Positions 1-5,914 of a DNA stretch of 7,280 nucleotides are shown in pieces (within the stretch, counting starts at the first letter, position 1; every line of letters begins with the position of its first letter). Position numbers and translations under genes: made by a program. Below the pieces are notes generated by a model, which worked only from the letters and a program-made list of their open reading frames with translations, had not been told where the DNA came from and ran no database searches. Source of the stretch: an uncultured Oscillospiraceae bacterium (GTDB lineage Bacteria > Bacillota > Clostridia > Oscillospirales > Oscillospiraceae); contig CAKUJN010000095.1 of NCBI GenBank assembly GCA_934661735.1, forward strand, positions 1 through 7,280. The letters are read 5' to 3'.

Positions 1-5
1 GGGTT

Positions 6-24
6 TCAGGGGCTTTTCCCCTGA
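6..24. other. Stem-loop at the left edge
   Basis: A 7-bp perfect stem, TCAGGGG (6-12) with CCCCTGA (18-24), closes a five-base CTTTT loop. It lies 3' of the leftward HTH gene that stops at 82. No T-run follows the stem on either strand, so it is not a standard intrinsic terminator. It may be the tail of a structure cut off by the window edge or a leader hairpin of a gene to the left. Confidence 0.35.
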
Positions 25-28
25 CCAT

Positions 29-57
29 AGAATAGCACACTTTTGCACATTTTGCAA
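29..57 (-). promoter_or_regulatory. Weak candidate leftward promoter
   Basis: On the minus strand TTGCAA (57-52) and TATTCT (34-29) are separated by exactly 17 bases. Each hexamer matches four of six sigma-A consensus positions. If real, it would drive a gene beyond the left edge, and its start site would fall at or in the stem-loop at 6-24. The region also contains a direct repeat TTTTGCA (41-47 and 50-56). Support is limited because AT-rich intergenic DNA often yields such matches. Confidence 0.22.
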
Positions 58-81
58 CAAAGCCGTTTGGAAAATGCGCTC

Positions 82-333
82 TCATTTGTTTAACTTTTTG
101 TGAACACCACTGGAAAGTGCCAGTTTGTCTACAAATTCCGGAATACTGTACCCGAAATAGCGCGCCAGAATTGCAAGATTTCGCGTACTGATGCTCTTTT
201 TGCGGCCGCACAGCAGTGCGCGCAGTGTGCCGGCGTCAATGCCGGTTTCACTGGAAAGCGTGTTCGCGTCTATCCCCCGCGCTCCCAGCAGCTGCGTCAG
301 TACCGCCGCTGCATTCTCATAGCTTCGCATCAT
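82..333 (-). CDS. Small Cro/C1-type helix-turn-helix protein
   Basis: This 83-residue protein is almost entirely one DNA-binding domain of the XRE (Cro/C1) fold. Residues about 21-45 give the helix-turn-helix (DANTLSSETGIDAGTLRALL, then CGRKKSIST). Residues 52-70 (NLAILARYFGYSIPEF) form the usual closing helices. No ligand-binding or oligomerisation domain is present, so it is either a simple repressor or an accessory to a larger regulator. Translation can begin at adjacent Met codons (333 or 330). A GGAG at 341-344 sits seven bases before the first, and a stronger GGAGGA at 348-353 is 14 bases away. The start lies inside the end of the DUF4364 gene, an overlap of 17 bases (317-333), which suggests translational coupling. 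The domain call is firm; the regulated target is unknown. Confidence 0.85.
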   Translation of the reverse strand: MMRSYENAAAVLTQLLGARGIDANTLSSETGIDAGTLRALLCGRKKSISTRNLAILARYFGYSIPEFVDKLALSSGVHKKLNK

Positions 334-868
334 TGCGCGGCTCCGCGTCCTCCAGCAGCACTGTCATGACCATCTGGAACAGCCGCTCGGCGTTCTTGTG
401 GAATGCCTTGCCCAGCGCGCGCGCCTGCTGCTGCGTCGGTGCCATCAGCTCCAGCGTCATCAGATTACTGATCTCATCGTCCAGTCCCATCACGATGGAA
501 AAATCTCCGCTTTCGCGCGGAATGACCTCCGTCCGGATCAGACTGTCGCGCCTGATCTCGCGGTTGAAGCGCTCCACCGCCGCGCGCGCCCGCTGCATGA
601 CCGGATACGCAATCGCATCCGCCGTGACAGACTCGGCCTCGCGTCCCTTTTCGGTGATCACAAACTGATCGTGCTCCACCTCCTCCAGATGTCCTGTTTC
701 GACCATCTGCGGCACGGCGATGCTGACGTCAAAGTAGCTCAGCTTGTCGTCCTGATAGCACAGCTCATAGATTTTCTGCAGCGACAGCGGATAAATCGCA
801 TTTGCCGTGACAAACAGGATCAGCACCTTTACATCCAGCATATCCTGAATAAAGCCACGCTGTTCCAT
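317..868 (-). CDS. DUF4364 family winged-helix protein
   Basis: This 183-residue soluble protein resembles the DUF4364 family, found mostly in Clostridia. The N-terminal part, about residues 8-80, looks like a PadR-like winged helix: helical DVKVLILFVTANAIYPLS, the segment SYFDVSIAVPQMVETGHLEE, then a wing FVITEKGREA at 69-78. The C-terminal part, about 85-175, is an alpha/beta domain of unknown role with a charged linker (AVERFNREIRR). No membrane segment or catalytic motif is visible. The start at 868 is well supported by AGGAGGA at 876-882, seven bases upstream. It is the first gene of a leftward pair with the small HTH protein and has a good promoter at 910-939. A DNA-binding role is inferred from the fold; effector and targets are unknown. 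Confidence 0.85.
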   Translation of the reverse strand: MEQRGFIQDMLDVKVLILFVTANAIYPLSLQKIYELCYQDDKLSYFDVSIAVPQMVETGHLEEVEHDQFVITEKGREAESVTADAIAYPVMQRARAAVERFNREIRRDSLIRTEVIPRESGDFSIVMGLDDEISNLMTLELMAPTQQQARALGKAFHKNAERLFQMVMTVLLEDAEPRNDAKL

Positions 869-882
869 AACACATTCCTCCT

Positions 883-1005
883 GCTGGCAAACATTACTAT
901 CGTCTGTTCAGTATATCACAGTTCTTCCAGAAAACACAAGCGTTTCGCGCGTTTTGTCTCTGCCGCTGGCAATATTTACAGCTTGTTTTCTGCCAGCGTC
1001 TGGCG
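883..1005. promoter_or_regulatory. Repeated GCTGGCA/TGCCAGC boxes, putative operator region
   Basis: The divergent gap between DUF4364 and the CAP gene holds a 15-base imperfect direct repeat, GCTGGCAAACATTAC (883-897) and GCTGGCAATATTTAC (965-979), identical at 12 positions. The second copy is also one arm of an inverted repeat, CGCTGGCA (964-971) with TGCCAGCG (991-998). A further half box, CTGGCG, lies at 1000-1005. The first copy falls in the DUF4364 leader and the others lie upstream of the CAP ribosome-binding site. This would suit a dimeric regulator acting both ways, possibly one of the two DNA-binding proteins next door; that link is inference. No strong rightward promoter was found: TTGTTT (983-988) and TAAAAC (1006-1011), 17 bases apart, are the best weak pair. 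Confidence 0.4.
910..939 (-). promoter_or_regulatory. Promoter of the DUF4364/HTH operon
   Basis: On the minus strand the -10 is TATACT (915-910), five of six consensus bases, preceded by TG one base upstream, giving an extended -10 (TGATATACT). The -35 candidate is TTGTGT (939-934) with an 18-base spacer. The predicted start near 903 gives a leader of about 35 bases before the ATG at 868, containing the ribosome-binding site and one GCTGGCA box. Confidence 0.6.
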
Positions 1006-1033
1006 TAAAACGAAAGCGAAGGAGGTAATACCA

Positions 1034-1693
1034 ATGAAAAGAAAAATCTGTACATTCTTTCTCCTGCTGGCACTCATCGCCGCCGCTGCCGTTCCGGTGT
1101 CCGCGGCAGGGTGCCCGTCATGGCTGCTGCGGGGCGGCTGCACGACTGTAAGCCGCGTCTGCTTCGGCTCCGGCACATGTGCACCCTGCCCCGCCGCATG
1201 CCCGTTCCAGCCCGCGACTCCGTCCGAGCCGGAACAGCCCTCTGAGCCGGATGTGCCCTCCACACCGGAGCAGCCGTCCGAACCCGAGCAGCCCTCCGTG
1301 CCGGACACCGGCAGCAGCGTCTCCGCCTATGAGCAGGAGGTCGTCCGTCTGGTCAATGCCGAGCGCGCGAAGTACGGTCTTTCCGCCCTGACGCTGCGCG
1401 AGGACCTGTGCTCGTATGCCCGCGTCAAGTCGCAGGACATGCACGACAACGGCTATTTCAGCCACACCAGCCCCACCTACGGTTCTCCATTCGCCATGAT
1501 GAAATCCTTCGGCGTTACATATTCCCACGCCGGTGAAAACATCGCCATGGGCTATTCCACACCCGAGGCCGTCGTCTCCGCGTGGATGAACTCTGAGAGG
1601 CACCGTGCCAACATTCTCTCCGCGTCCTATACGCAGCTTGGCGTCGGCTATGTCGTCGACGGCGGCTACTGGACGCAGTGGTTCGTCGGCTGA
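1034..1693 (+). CDS. Secreted CAP-domain (SCP/PR-1-like) protein, cysteine-rich N terminus
   Basis: A 219-residue exported protein. Residues 1-24 form a signal peptide (MKRK, a hydrophobic core, then VPVSA before AG), so cleavage near 24/25 is likely. The mature N terminus has six cysteines in 30 residues (27, 36, 43, 49, 52, 56). Residues 60-91 are a Pro/Glu/Ser linker built on a PSEPEQ-like unit. Residues 98-219 are a bacterial CAP domain of the YkwD type. The visible signatures are VNAERAKYGL (107-116), His144 in FSHTSP, Glu168 in HAGENIA, and Glu188/His190 in NSERHRANIL, which together give the family His/Glu pocket. The domain ends in GYWTQWFVG. AAGGAGGT at 1019-1026, seven bases before the ATG, fixes the start. 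Bacterial CAP proteins are mostly of unknown activity. The cysteines could cross-link the protein to a wall or spore layer, but that is inference. Confidence 0.9.
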   Translation: MKRKICTFFLLLALIAAAAVPVSAAGCPSWLLRGGCTTVSRVCFGSGTCAPCPAACPFQPATPSEPEQPSEPDVPSTPEQPSEPEQPSVPDTGSSVSAYEQEVVRLVNAERAKYGLSALTLREDLCSYARVKSQDMHDNGYFSHTSPTYGSPFAMMKSFGVTYSHAGENIAMGYSTPEAVVSAWMNSERHRANILSASYTQLGVGYVVDGGYWTQWFVG

Positions 1694-1734
1694 TTGCACC
1701 CTGCAAGACATTCATTCATAAACCAACCGCCTCA

Positions 1735-1769
1735 CGCCCCTGTTCCCTCCGGAACAGGGGCGCATTTTT
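1735..1769 (+). terminator. Intrinsic terminator of the CAP gene
   Basis: A 12-bp perfect stem (1735-1746 with 1751-1762), rich in G/C and with a CTCC loop, is followed by CATTTTT. It lies about 40 bases after the CAP stop codon and insulates dpaA from upstream transcription. The T-run is on the plus side only. Confidence 0.9.
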
Positions 1770-1780
1770 CGCCTGTTTCA

Positions 1781-1789
1781 CATAGTATA
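1781..1789 (+). promoter_or_regulatory. Candidate mother-cell sigma (K or E) -10 element for dpaAB
   Basis: CATAGTATA fits the sigma-K -10 pattern CATAnnnTA exactly and partly fits the sigma-E -10. A GCATTTT at 1762-1768 resembles a sigma-E -35 but with a slightly short 12-base spacer, and no clear sigma-K -35 AC stands at the ideal distance. In Bacillus the homologous spoVF operon is sigma-K dependent, and the position just after the upstream terminator fits. The predicted start near 1796 leaves a very short leader before the ribosome-binding site. Confidence 0.4.
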
Positions 1790-1809
1790 TGGCGGAAAGA
1801 AGGGATGCT

Positions 1810-2643
1810 ATGCTTGAGAAAATTGCCGTACTCGGCGGCGACCTGCGTCAGACATGGCTGGTGCAGCAGCTGGCGCGCAGCGGCTTTGATGTCGCCGCCT
1901 ACGGCGTGCCGCAGCTTGCGGACACGCACAACGGTCTGCACGAAACGCTCACCGGTGCCATCGCGGTCGTCCTGCCGATGCCCGCACTGACAACGGACGG
2001 CTGGATTCGTGCCGGACAGCCGATTCCGCTGCGCTCGGTGCTGGAATGCCTGCGGCCGCAGACGCTTGTGTTCGGCGGTATGCTGGATGCCGCGCGCGAG
2101 CTGCTGGCGGAATATCCGGTGCGCGTGCTGGATTATGCCGAATCTTCCGCGCTGGCGGCAGGAAACGCCGTGCCGACTGCCGAAGGCGCAATCCGGCTGG
2201 CCATGGAGCAGCGACCCGCGACGCTGGATCAAAGCCGTTGTCTGGTCATCGGCTTCGGCCGCATCGGCAAGGTCCTTGCCGACCGCCTGCGCGGCCTGCA
2301 CGCGGCCGTCACCGTTGCCGCCCGAAAAAGTGAGGACCGCGCGCTGTCCGAGGCGATGGGTTTCGCCGCCGACCGGACGGGACTCTATCTGCGCGGCCTT
2401 GGACAATACGACTGCATATTCAATACCGTTCCCGCGCCGGTCCTGAAAAAGGAGCATCTGGCCGCCATGCAGCCGGACTGCCTGATTCTGGACCTTGCAA
2501 CCGGCGGCGGCCTTGCGCCGGAGCTGACCGCGCCCGAACGCCCGCGCTATCAGCTCGCTCCAGCGCTTCCTGGGCGCTTTGCGCCGCAGACGGCGGCTGA
2601 GGTGCTGCGGCGTTTCATTCTGGAAACCCTTTCCGCGATGTAA
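1810..2643 (+). CDS. dpaA: Dipicolinate synthase subunit A
   Basis: The 277-residue protein is one of two subunits of the enzyme that oxidises the lysine-pathway intermediate hydroxytetrahydrodipicolinate to dipicolinic acid in the mother cell; dipicolinate then loads the spore core with calcium. It opens with KIAVLGGDLRQ (4-14), typical of the subunit A N-terminal domain. A Rossmann NAD(P)-binding motif, LVIGFGRIGKVLADRL, lies at 145-160 with GxGxxG at 148-153. It ends with ALPGRFAPQTAAEVL (252-266), a conserved family tail. Start choice: an in-frame ATG at 1789 lacks a ribosome-binding site and sits in the putative -10, whereas the ATG at 1810 follows GAAGGG (1799-1804). dpaB begins 11 bases after the stop codon, so the two are co-transcribed. 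Length matches the family. Confidence 0.93.
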   Translation: MLEKIAVLGGDLRQTWLVQQLARSGFDVAAYGVPQLADTHNGLHETLTGAIAVVLPMPALTTDGWIRAGQPIPLRSVLECLRPQTLVFGGMLDAARELLAEYPVRVLDYAESSALAAGNAVPTAEGAIRLAMEQRPATLDQSRCLVIGFGRIGKVLADRLRGLHAAVTVAARKSEDRALSEAMGFAADRTGLYLRGLGQYDCIFNTVPAPVLKKEHLAAMQPDCLILDLATGGGLAPELTAPERPRYQLAPALPGRFAPQTAAEVLRRFILETLSAM

Positions 2644-2654
2644 AAGGAGGCTTT

Positions 2655-3227
2655 ATGCAGACAGTCAGACTGGGCTTTGCCATGTGCGGCTCATTTTGTA
2701 CCTTTGAACCCGTCCTGCGCCAGATGGAGCATCTGGCCGCGGAGGGCTATGACGTCGTTCCCATTTTGTCCGAGGCAAGCTTTTCAACCGATACGCGCTT
2801 TGGCAGCGCCGAAAGCTTCCGCAGCCGGATTGAAACGATCTGCGGCCATGAAATTCTCCATACGCTTGCACAGGTCGAGCCGATCGGCCCGAAAAAGCTG
2901 CTGGATATTCTGGTCGTCGCGCCCGCCACCGGCAACACGCTTGCAAAGCTGGCGCACGGGATTGCCGACACGCCGGTGACGCTCGCTGTCAAGGCGCATC
3001 TGCGCAATGAAGCGCCGGTCGTCCTTGCCGTTTCGTCCAACGACGCGCTCGCCGCCAACGCCGCCAATATCGGCATGCTTCTGGCGCGGCGGCACCACTA
3101 TTTCGTCCCCATGCGGCAGGATGCGCCGCAGAAAAAGCCGCGCTCGGTCGTGGCAGACTTCACGCTTCTGCCCCAGACCGTGGAGCACGCGCTTTCCGGC
3201 AGCCAGCTTCAGCCGATACTTCTGTAG
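2655..3227 (+). CDS. dpaB: Dipicolinate synthase subunit B (flavoprotein-like)
   Basis: This 190-residue protein belongs to the flavoprotein fold family (the group that includes phosphopantothenoylcysteine decarboxylase) and partners DpaA. Recognisable stretches are LGFAMCGSFCTFEPV (6-20), ILSEASFSTDTRFG (37-50), EPIGPKKLLDILVVAPATGN (75-94), AVKAHLRNEAPVVLAVSSND (111-130) and VPMRQDAPQKKPRSVVADF (151-169). All are characteristic of SpoVFB, and the length is normal. A strong AAAGGAGG at 2643-2650 precedes the ATG and overlaps the dpaA stop codon, so both subunits are made from one message. Transcription probably ends in the hairpins at 3322-3463. Together with dpaA it indicates an organism able to make heat-resistant spores, although other sporulation genes are outside the window. 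Confidence 0.94.
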   Translation: MQTVRLGFAMCGSFCTFEPVLRQMEHLAAEGYDVVPILSEASFSTDTRFGSAESFRSRIETICGHEILHTLAQVEPIGPKKLLDILVVAPATGNTLAKLAHGIADTPVTLAVKAHLRNEAPVVLAVSSNDALAANAANIGMLLARRHHYFVPMRQDAPQKKPRSVVADFTLLPQTVEHALSGSQLQPILL

Positions 3228-3277
3228 AAACCGCCGTCATTTCCGGCTGTCACCGGAGGGTTAGATTTGCGGCGTGA

Positions 3278-3361
3278 CCGCAGCCGTTGCTTCGCAGACA
3301 ATTTTACAGTACACCCTGTAGGGGCCGACGACTCTGTCGGCCCTTTTGTCCGGATTCACCG
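3278..3361 (+). repeat. Dispersed hairpin repeat, copy A
   Basis: This 84-base intergenic unit resembles a second copy at 7172-7256 in the same orientation. By eye, 48 of the first 66 aligned bases match, with no gaps. It starts with CCGCAGCCGT, contains TGTAGGGGCCGA, then a hairpin, then a T-rich run and TCCGG..TTCACCG. The stem is GGGCCGAC (3322-3329) with GTCGGCCC (3336-3343), extended by a G-T pair. It has no open frame of note, and no transposase is near. Hairpins headed by GTAGGGG are, to my recollection, common between genes in Oscillospirales genomes; I could not check this. Confidence 0.7.
3322..3347 (+). terminator. Terminator-like hairpin inside repeat copy A
   Basis: An 8-bp G/C-rich stem (3322-3329 with 3336-3343) is followed directly by TTTT. 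It lies about 95 bases after the dpaB stop and may be the first termination point of the dpaAB message. The short U-tract makes it weaker than the hairpin at 3431-3463. Confidence 0.5.
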
Positions 3362-3373
3362 AGCTATCATGCG

Positions 3374-3409
3374 TGCGGCAACACCGCATTCTGCGGCACC
3401 TCCGGTGCC
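3374..3409. other. Tandem small hairpins in the dpaB/wecC gap
   Basis: Between repeat copy A and the two-way terminator are CCGCA-TTC-TGCGG (3384-3396) and GGCACC-TCC-GGTGCC (3395-3409), which share two bases. An extra TGCGG at 3374-3378 can pair alternatively with the CCGCA. No ribosome-binding site or convincing frame is present. The region may be part of an extended repeat element or 3' untranslated RNA structure. Confidence 0.4.
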
Positions 3410-3430
3410 AGCCGCCCTTCGATCCGGCGC

Positions 3431-3463
3431 AAAAAAGGAAGCCTCCCTTGAGGCTTCCTTTTT
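3431..3463. terminator. Bidirectional terminator between dpaB and wecC
   Basis: A 9-bp perfect stem, GGAAGCCTC (3437-3445) with GAGGCTTCC (3450-3458), has AAAAAA before it and TTTTT after it, so each strand reads as stem plus U-run. It stands eight bases beyond the wecC stop codon and ends both convergent transcripts. Confidence 0.9.
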
Positions 3464-3471
3464 CATTCGTT

Positions 3472-4671
3472 TCACCGCATCAGCCCGACGCAGTCATAGT
3501 ACGGCTTCGACGCGATCAGTTCTCTGTTCTCCTTGAACGCATTGTGCTGAAGCGTAATCACCGCATAATCGCAGAGCGCCATTGCCTCCTCCAGCGAATG
3601 GTTTTCATATCCCGCGACCTCGCCTCTGATATACGGCTCGCATGCAATCACCTGATAGCCGCGTGCCTTGAGGATGTCCGCAAACCGCACCGACGGGCTC
3701 TCGCGCGTGTCGTCGATGTTCGCCTTGAAGCTCATCCCCAGAACCGCGATTTTCGCGCCCTGCGCAACGTCCCTTGCAATCCGGTCGGCAACCCATTCAG
3801 GCTTTCCGTCGTTGACCAGCCGCGCCTCGTAAATCAGCGGCGTGATATCCTCAAACTTCTCATGGATAAACCACGGGTCCACCGCAATGCAGTGTCCGCC
3901 CACGCCGACGCCCGGGGTGTGTACATTGACTCGCGGATGGCAGTTTGCCAGCTCGATAAGCTGAAATACATCAATTCCCAGCCGGTCACAGACCTTGCTC
4001 AACTCGTTTGCATAGGCGATGTTGATATCGCGGAAGGTATTTTCCGTCAGCTTGCACATCTCCGCCGTCAGATCGTCCGTCAGCCGGATTGCGCCCTTTG
4101 TGACCACCTTTTCGTAAATGGATTTCGCATATTCCGTACTTTCCGGCCGGTTTGCGCCGATAATGCGGTCGTTTTCACGCAGTTCAATCAGCATCCGCCC
4201 TGGGATAATCCGCTCGGGGCAGTGCGCCGTCATGAATTTTTCCGGCGCAAGGCCGCTGACCTCAGACACAATTCGCTCCACCTGCCGTGTCGAATACGGA
4301 GGCGAGGTAGATTCCAGCACGCAGAGATTTCCCTCGCGCAGGACGCTTCCCACCTCGCGCGCGGCAGACTCGACAAAGCGCATATCCGATACGCGCTTGC
4401 CGTCGGCCGTCTCACGGTACGGCGTCTGCACGGCGATGATAAACACGTCGGCAGGCTCCGGCTCTGCCGAAAAGTGCAGTCGTCCCGTCGCCATCGCCTG
4501 TGTCATGGCCTCCTGAAGTCCAGGCTCCACAATATGGATTCTGCCCGCGTTCAGCTGCCCGACAACCTCCGGCTTCACATCAAAGCCGCAGACCGTATAG
4601 CCCGCCAGCGTAAACGTAATCGCCGTCGGCAGGCCGATATAGCCGCAGCCCATAATTTCAATTTTCTTCAT
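3472..4671 (-). CDS. wecC: UDP-N-acetyl-D-mannosamine dehydrogenase-type nucleotide-sugar dehydrogenase
   Basis: This 399-residue cytoplasmic enzyme belongs to the UDP-glucose/GDP-mannose dehydrogenase family. The family oxidises C6 of a nucleotide sugar to a carboxylate in two NAD-dependent steps. The N-terminal Rossmann motif is GCGYIG (8-13). The conserved middle includes AHCPERIIPGRMLIELREND (149-168) and KLTENTFRDINIAYANELS (207-225). The catalytic cysteine is Cys261 in GVGVGGHCIAVDPWF (254-268). The C-terminal domain has GMSFKANIDDTRESPS (312-327). The NTFRD and HCIAVDPWF forms point to the WecC (UDP-ManNAc to UDP-ManNAcA) branch rather than UDP-glucose dehydrogenase; the exact substrate is inferred. 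GAGGAG at about 4682-4687, roughly 10 bases upstream, serves the ATG. No epimerase, glycosyltransferase or polymer export gene is adjacent, so its product must feed a pathway encoded elsewhere. Confidence 0.9.
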   Translation of the reverse strand: MKKIEIMGCGYIGLPTAITFTLAGYTVCGFDVKPEVVGQLNAGRIHIVEPGLQEAMTQAMATGRLHFSAEPEPADVFIIAVQTPYRETADGKRVSDMRFVESAAREVGSVLREGNLCVLESTSPPYSTRQVERIVSEVSGLAPEKFMTAHCPERIIPGRMLIELRENDRIIGANRPESTEYAKSIYEKVVTKGAIRLTDDLTAEMCKLTENTFRDINIAYANELSKVCDRLGIDVFQLIELANCHPRVNVHTPGVGVGGHCIAVDPWFIHEKFEDITPLIYEARLVNDGKPEWVADRIARDVAQGAKIAVLGMSFKANIDDTRESPSVRFADILKARGYQVIACEPYIRGEVAGYENHSLEEAMALCDYAVITLQHNAFKENRELIASKPYYDCVGLMR

Positions 4672-4712
4672 TCAGGATTCACTCCTCTGTATGCAAATCG
4701 TCATACATCGGT

Positions 4713-4741
4713 ATTGTATCCCAAAATTCACACTTTTGCAA
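4713..4741 (-). promoter_or_regulatory. Candidate wecC promoter within the end of metK
   Basis: On the minus strand TTGCAA (4741-4736) and TACAAT (4718-4713) are spaced by 17 bases; the -10 matches five of six consensus bases. The -35 overlaps the last metK codons. No terminator separates metK from wecC (56 bases), so wecC may also be read through from the riboswitch-controlled metK transcript. Confidence 0.5.
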
Positions 4742-5894
4742 GCAGATCCTGCACACGGTCGGTCTTTTCCCACGGCAGCTCCAGATCCGCGCGGCCAAAA
4801 TGGCCGTAAGCCGCAGTCTGCCGGTAAATCGGCCGCCGCAGGTCCAGCGTCTGGATGATCTCTGCCGGCCGCAGGTCAAAGCACTCGCGTACCAGCGCCG
4901 CCAGCCGTCCGTCCGAAACCTTTCCGCTGCCAAAGCTGTCTACCAGCACCGAAACCGGCTGCGCCACGCCGATGGCGTAGGCCAGCTCCAGCTGGCACTT
5001 GTCCGCAAGCCCCGCCGCGACCATGTTCTTCGCAATGTAGCGCGCCATATACGCCGCGCTGCGGTCAACCTTGGTCGGATCCTTGCCGGAAAACGCGCCG
5101 CCGCCGTGCGCGGCATAGCCGCCGTAGGTGTCGACAATGATTTTCCGCCCCGTCAGGCCCGAATCACCCGCCGGCCCGCCGATGACAAACCGTCCGGTAG
5201 GATTCACCAGAAACCGCGTGCGCTCGTCCAGCAACCTTGACGGCAGATTCGGCCGGATGATCTGTTCAATAACCTCGCGCCGCAGTTCGTCAATGGCGAT
5301 ATCCGCTGCGTGCTGTGTTGAGACGACCACCGTGTCAATGCGCTCCGGCATTCCATCCGCGCCGTACTGTACGGAGACCTGGCTCTTTCCGTCCGGCCGC
5401 AGCCACGGCAGCTGCCCGCTTTCCCGCGCCGCCGTCAGCGCGCGCGTCAGATTGTGCGCGTAGGAAACCGGCGCGGGCATCAGTTCCTTCGTCTCCCTGC
5501 ACGCAAAGCCAAACATCATGCCCTGATCGCCCGCGCCGGTCTGCGACGCATCGTCATACGACACGTTGACACCCATGGCGATATCGGGCGACTGATGGTC
5601 CATCGCCACCAGCACATTGCAGCTGTGCCCGTCAAAGCCCATCTCCGGCCGGTCATAGCCCGCCTCACAGATGGCCTCGCGCGCGATCTGTGCGATGTCA
5701 ACCTGGGCCGTAGTTGTAATTTCGCCCATGACCAGCGCCATGCCAGTCGTCACGGCGCTTTCGCATGCGACGCGCGCCATAGGGTCCTGTGCCAGAATCG
5801 CGTCCAGCACGCTGTCGGAAATGCGGTCGCACAGCTTGTCCGGATGACCTCCGGTCACGGATTCCGATGTGAAAATACGTTTGCTTTCGTTCAT
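4728..5894 (-). CDS. metK: S-adenosylmethionine synthetase
   Basis: This 388-residue cytoplasmic enzyme makes S-adenosylmethionine from methionine and ATP. All family landmarks are present: [16 protein letters not shown] near the N terminus with the catalytic GHPDK at 16-20, the adenosine/ATP-loop signature [11 protein letters not shown] (120-130), [18 protein letters not shown] (234-251), and the phosphate-binding [17 protein letters not shown] (264-280). Length is normal for bacterial MetK. The ATG at 5894 is preceded by AAAGG (5902-5906) with a seven-base gap. An in-frame upstream ATG at 5936 lies inside the riboswitch terminator hairpin and is not a plausible start. Expression should fall when SAM is abundant, through the leader at 5915-6057. 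It may be co-transcribed with wecC downstream. Confidence 0.97.
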   Translation of the reverse strand: MNESKRIFTSESVTGGHPDKLCDRISDSVLDAILAQDPMARVACESAVTTGMALVMGEITTTAQVDIAQIAREAICEAGYDRPEMGFDGHSCNVLVAMDHQSPDIAMGVNVSYDDASQTGAGDQGMMFGFACRETKELMPAPVSYAHNLTRALTAARESGQLPWLRPDGKSQVSVQYGADGMPERIDTVVVSTQHAADIAIDELRREVIEQIIRPNLPSRLLDERTRFLVNPTGRFVIGGPAGDSGLTGRKIIVDTYGGYAAHGGGAFSGKDPTKVDRSAAYMARYIAKNMVAAGLADKCQLELAYAIGVAQPVSVLVDSFGSGKVSDGRLAALVRECFDLRPAEIIQTLDLRRPIYRQTAAYGHFGRADLELPWEKTDRVQDLLAKV

Positions 5895-5914
5895 GTTTTT
5901 TCCTTTCCGGAAAC

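Noticed and set aside
36..47. CACACTTTTGCA shared with 4729-4740, both near leftward promoter candidates
   Set aside because: A shared 12-mer is expected by chance about once or more in a 7.3-kb window counting both strands; flanks do not align and its position relative to the -35 differs.
398..1033. Upstream extension of the CAP reading frame to 398
   Set aside because: It overlaps the DUF4364 gene on the other strand. The ATG at 1034 has an ideal ribosome-binding site and is followed by a signal peptide.
1225..1306. Short tandem DNA repeat in the CAP gene (GAGCCGGAACAGCC-like units)
   Set aside because: It is the coding form of the Pro/Glu/Ser linker, imperfect and in frame; not a separate repeat element or CRISPR.
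1118..1711. Minus-strand open frame of 197 codons across the CAP gene
   Set aside because: Shadow of the CAP gene; low-complexity Gly/Ala/Arg translation, no ribosome-binding site, no domain.
1789..1809. In-frame upstream start for dpaA at 1789
   Set aside because: No ribosome-binding site before it, and it overlaps a candidate -10; the ATG at 1810 has GAAGGG at proper spacing and matches the family N terminus.
3239..3258. TCCGG-CTGTCA-CCGGA hairpin just after dpaB as a terminator
   Set aside because: Only five pairs and followed by GGGTTAG with no T-run.
3346..4809. Long 487-codon open frame on the plus strand opposite wecC
   Set aside because: It lies antisense to a clear full-length enzyme and crosses the two-way terminator. 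Its translation is rich in Arg/His/Leu with no recognisable motif. The G/C-rich third positions of the real gene keep the opposite frame free of stops.
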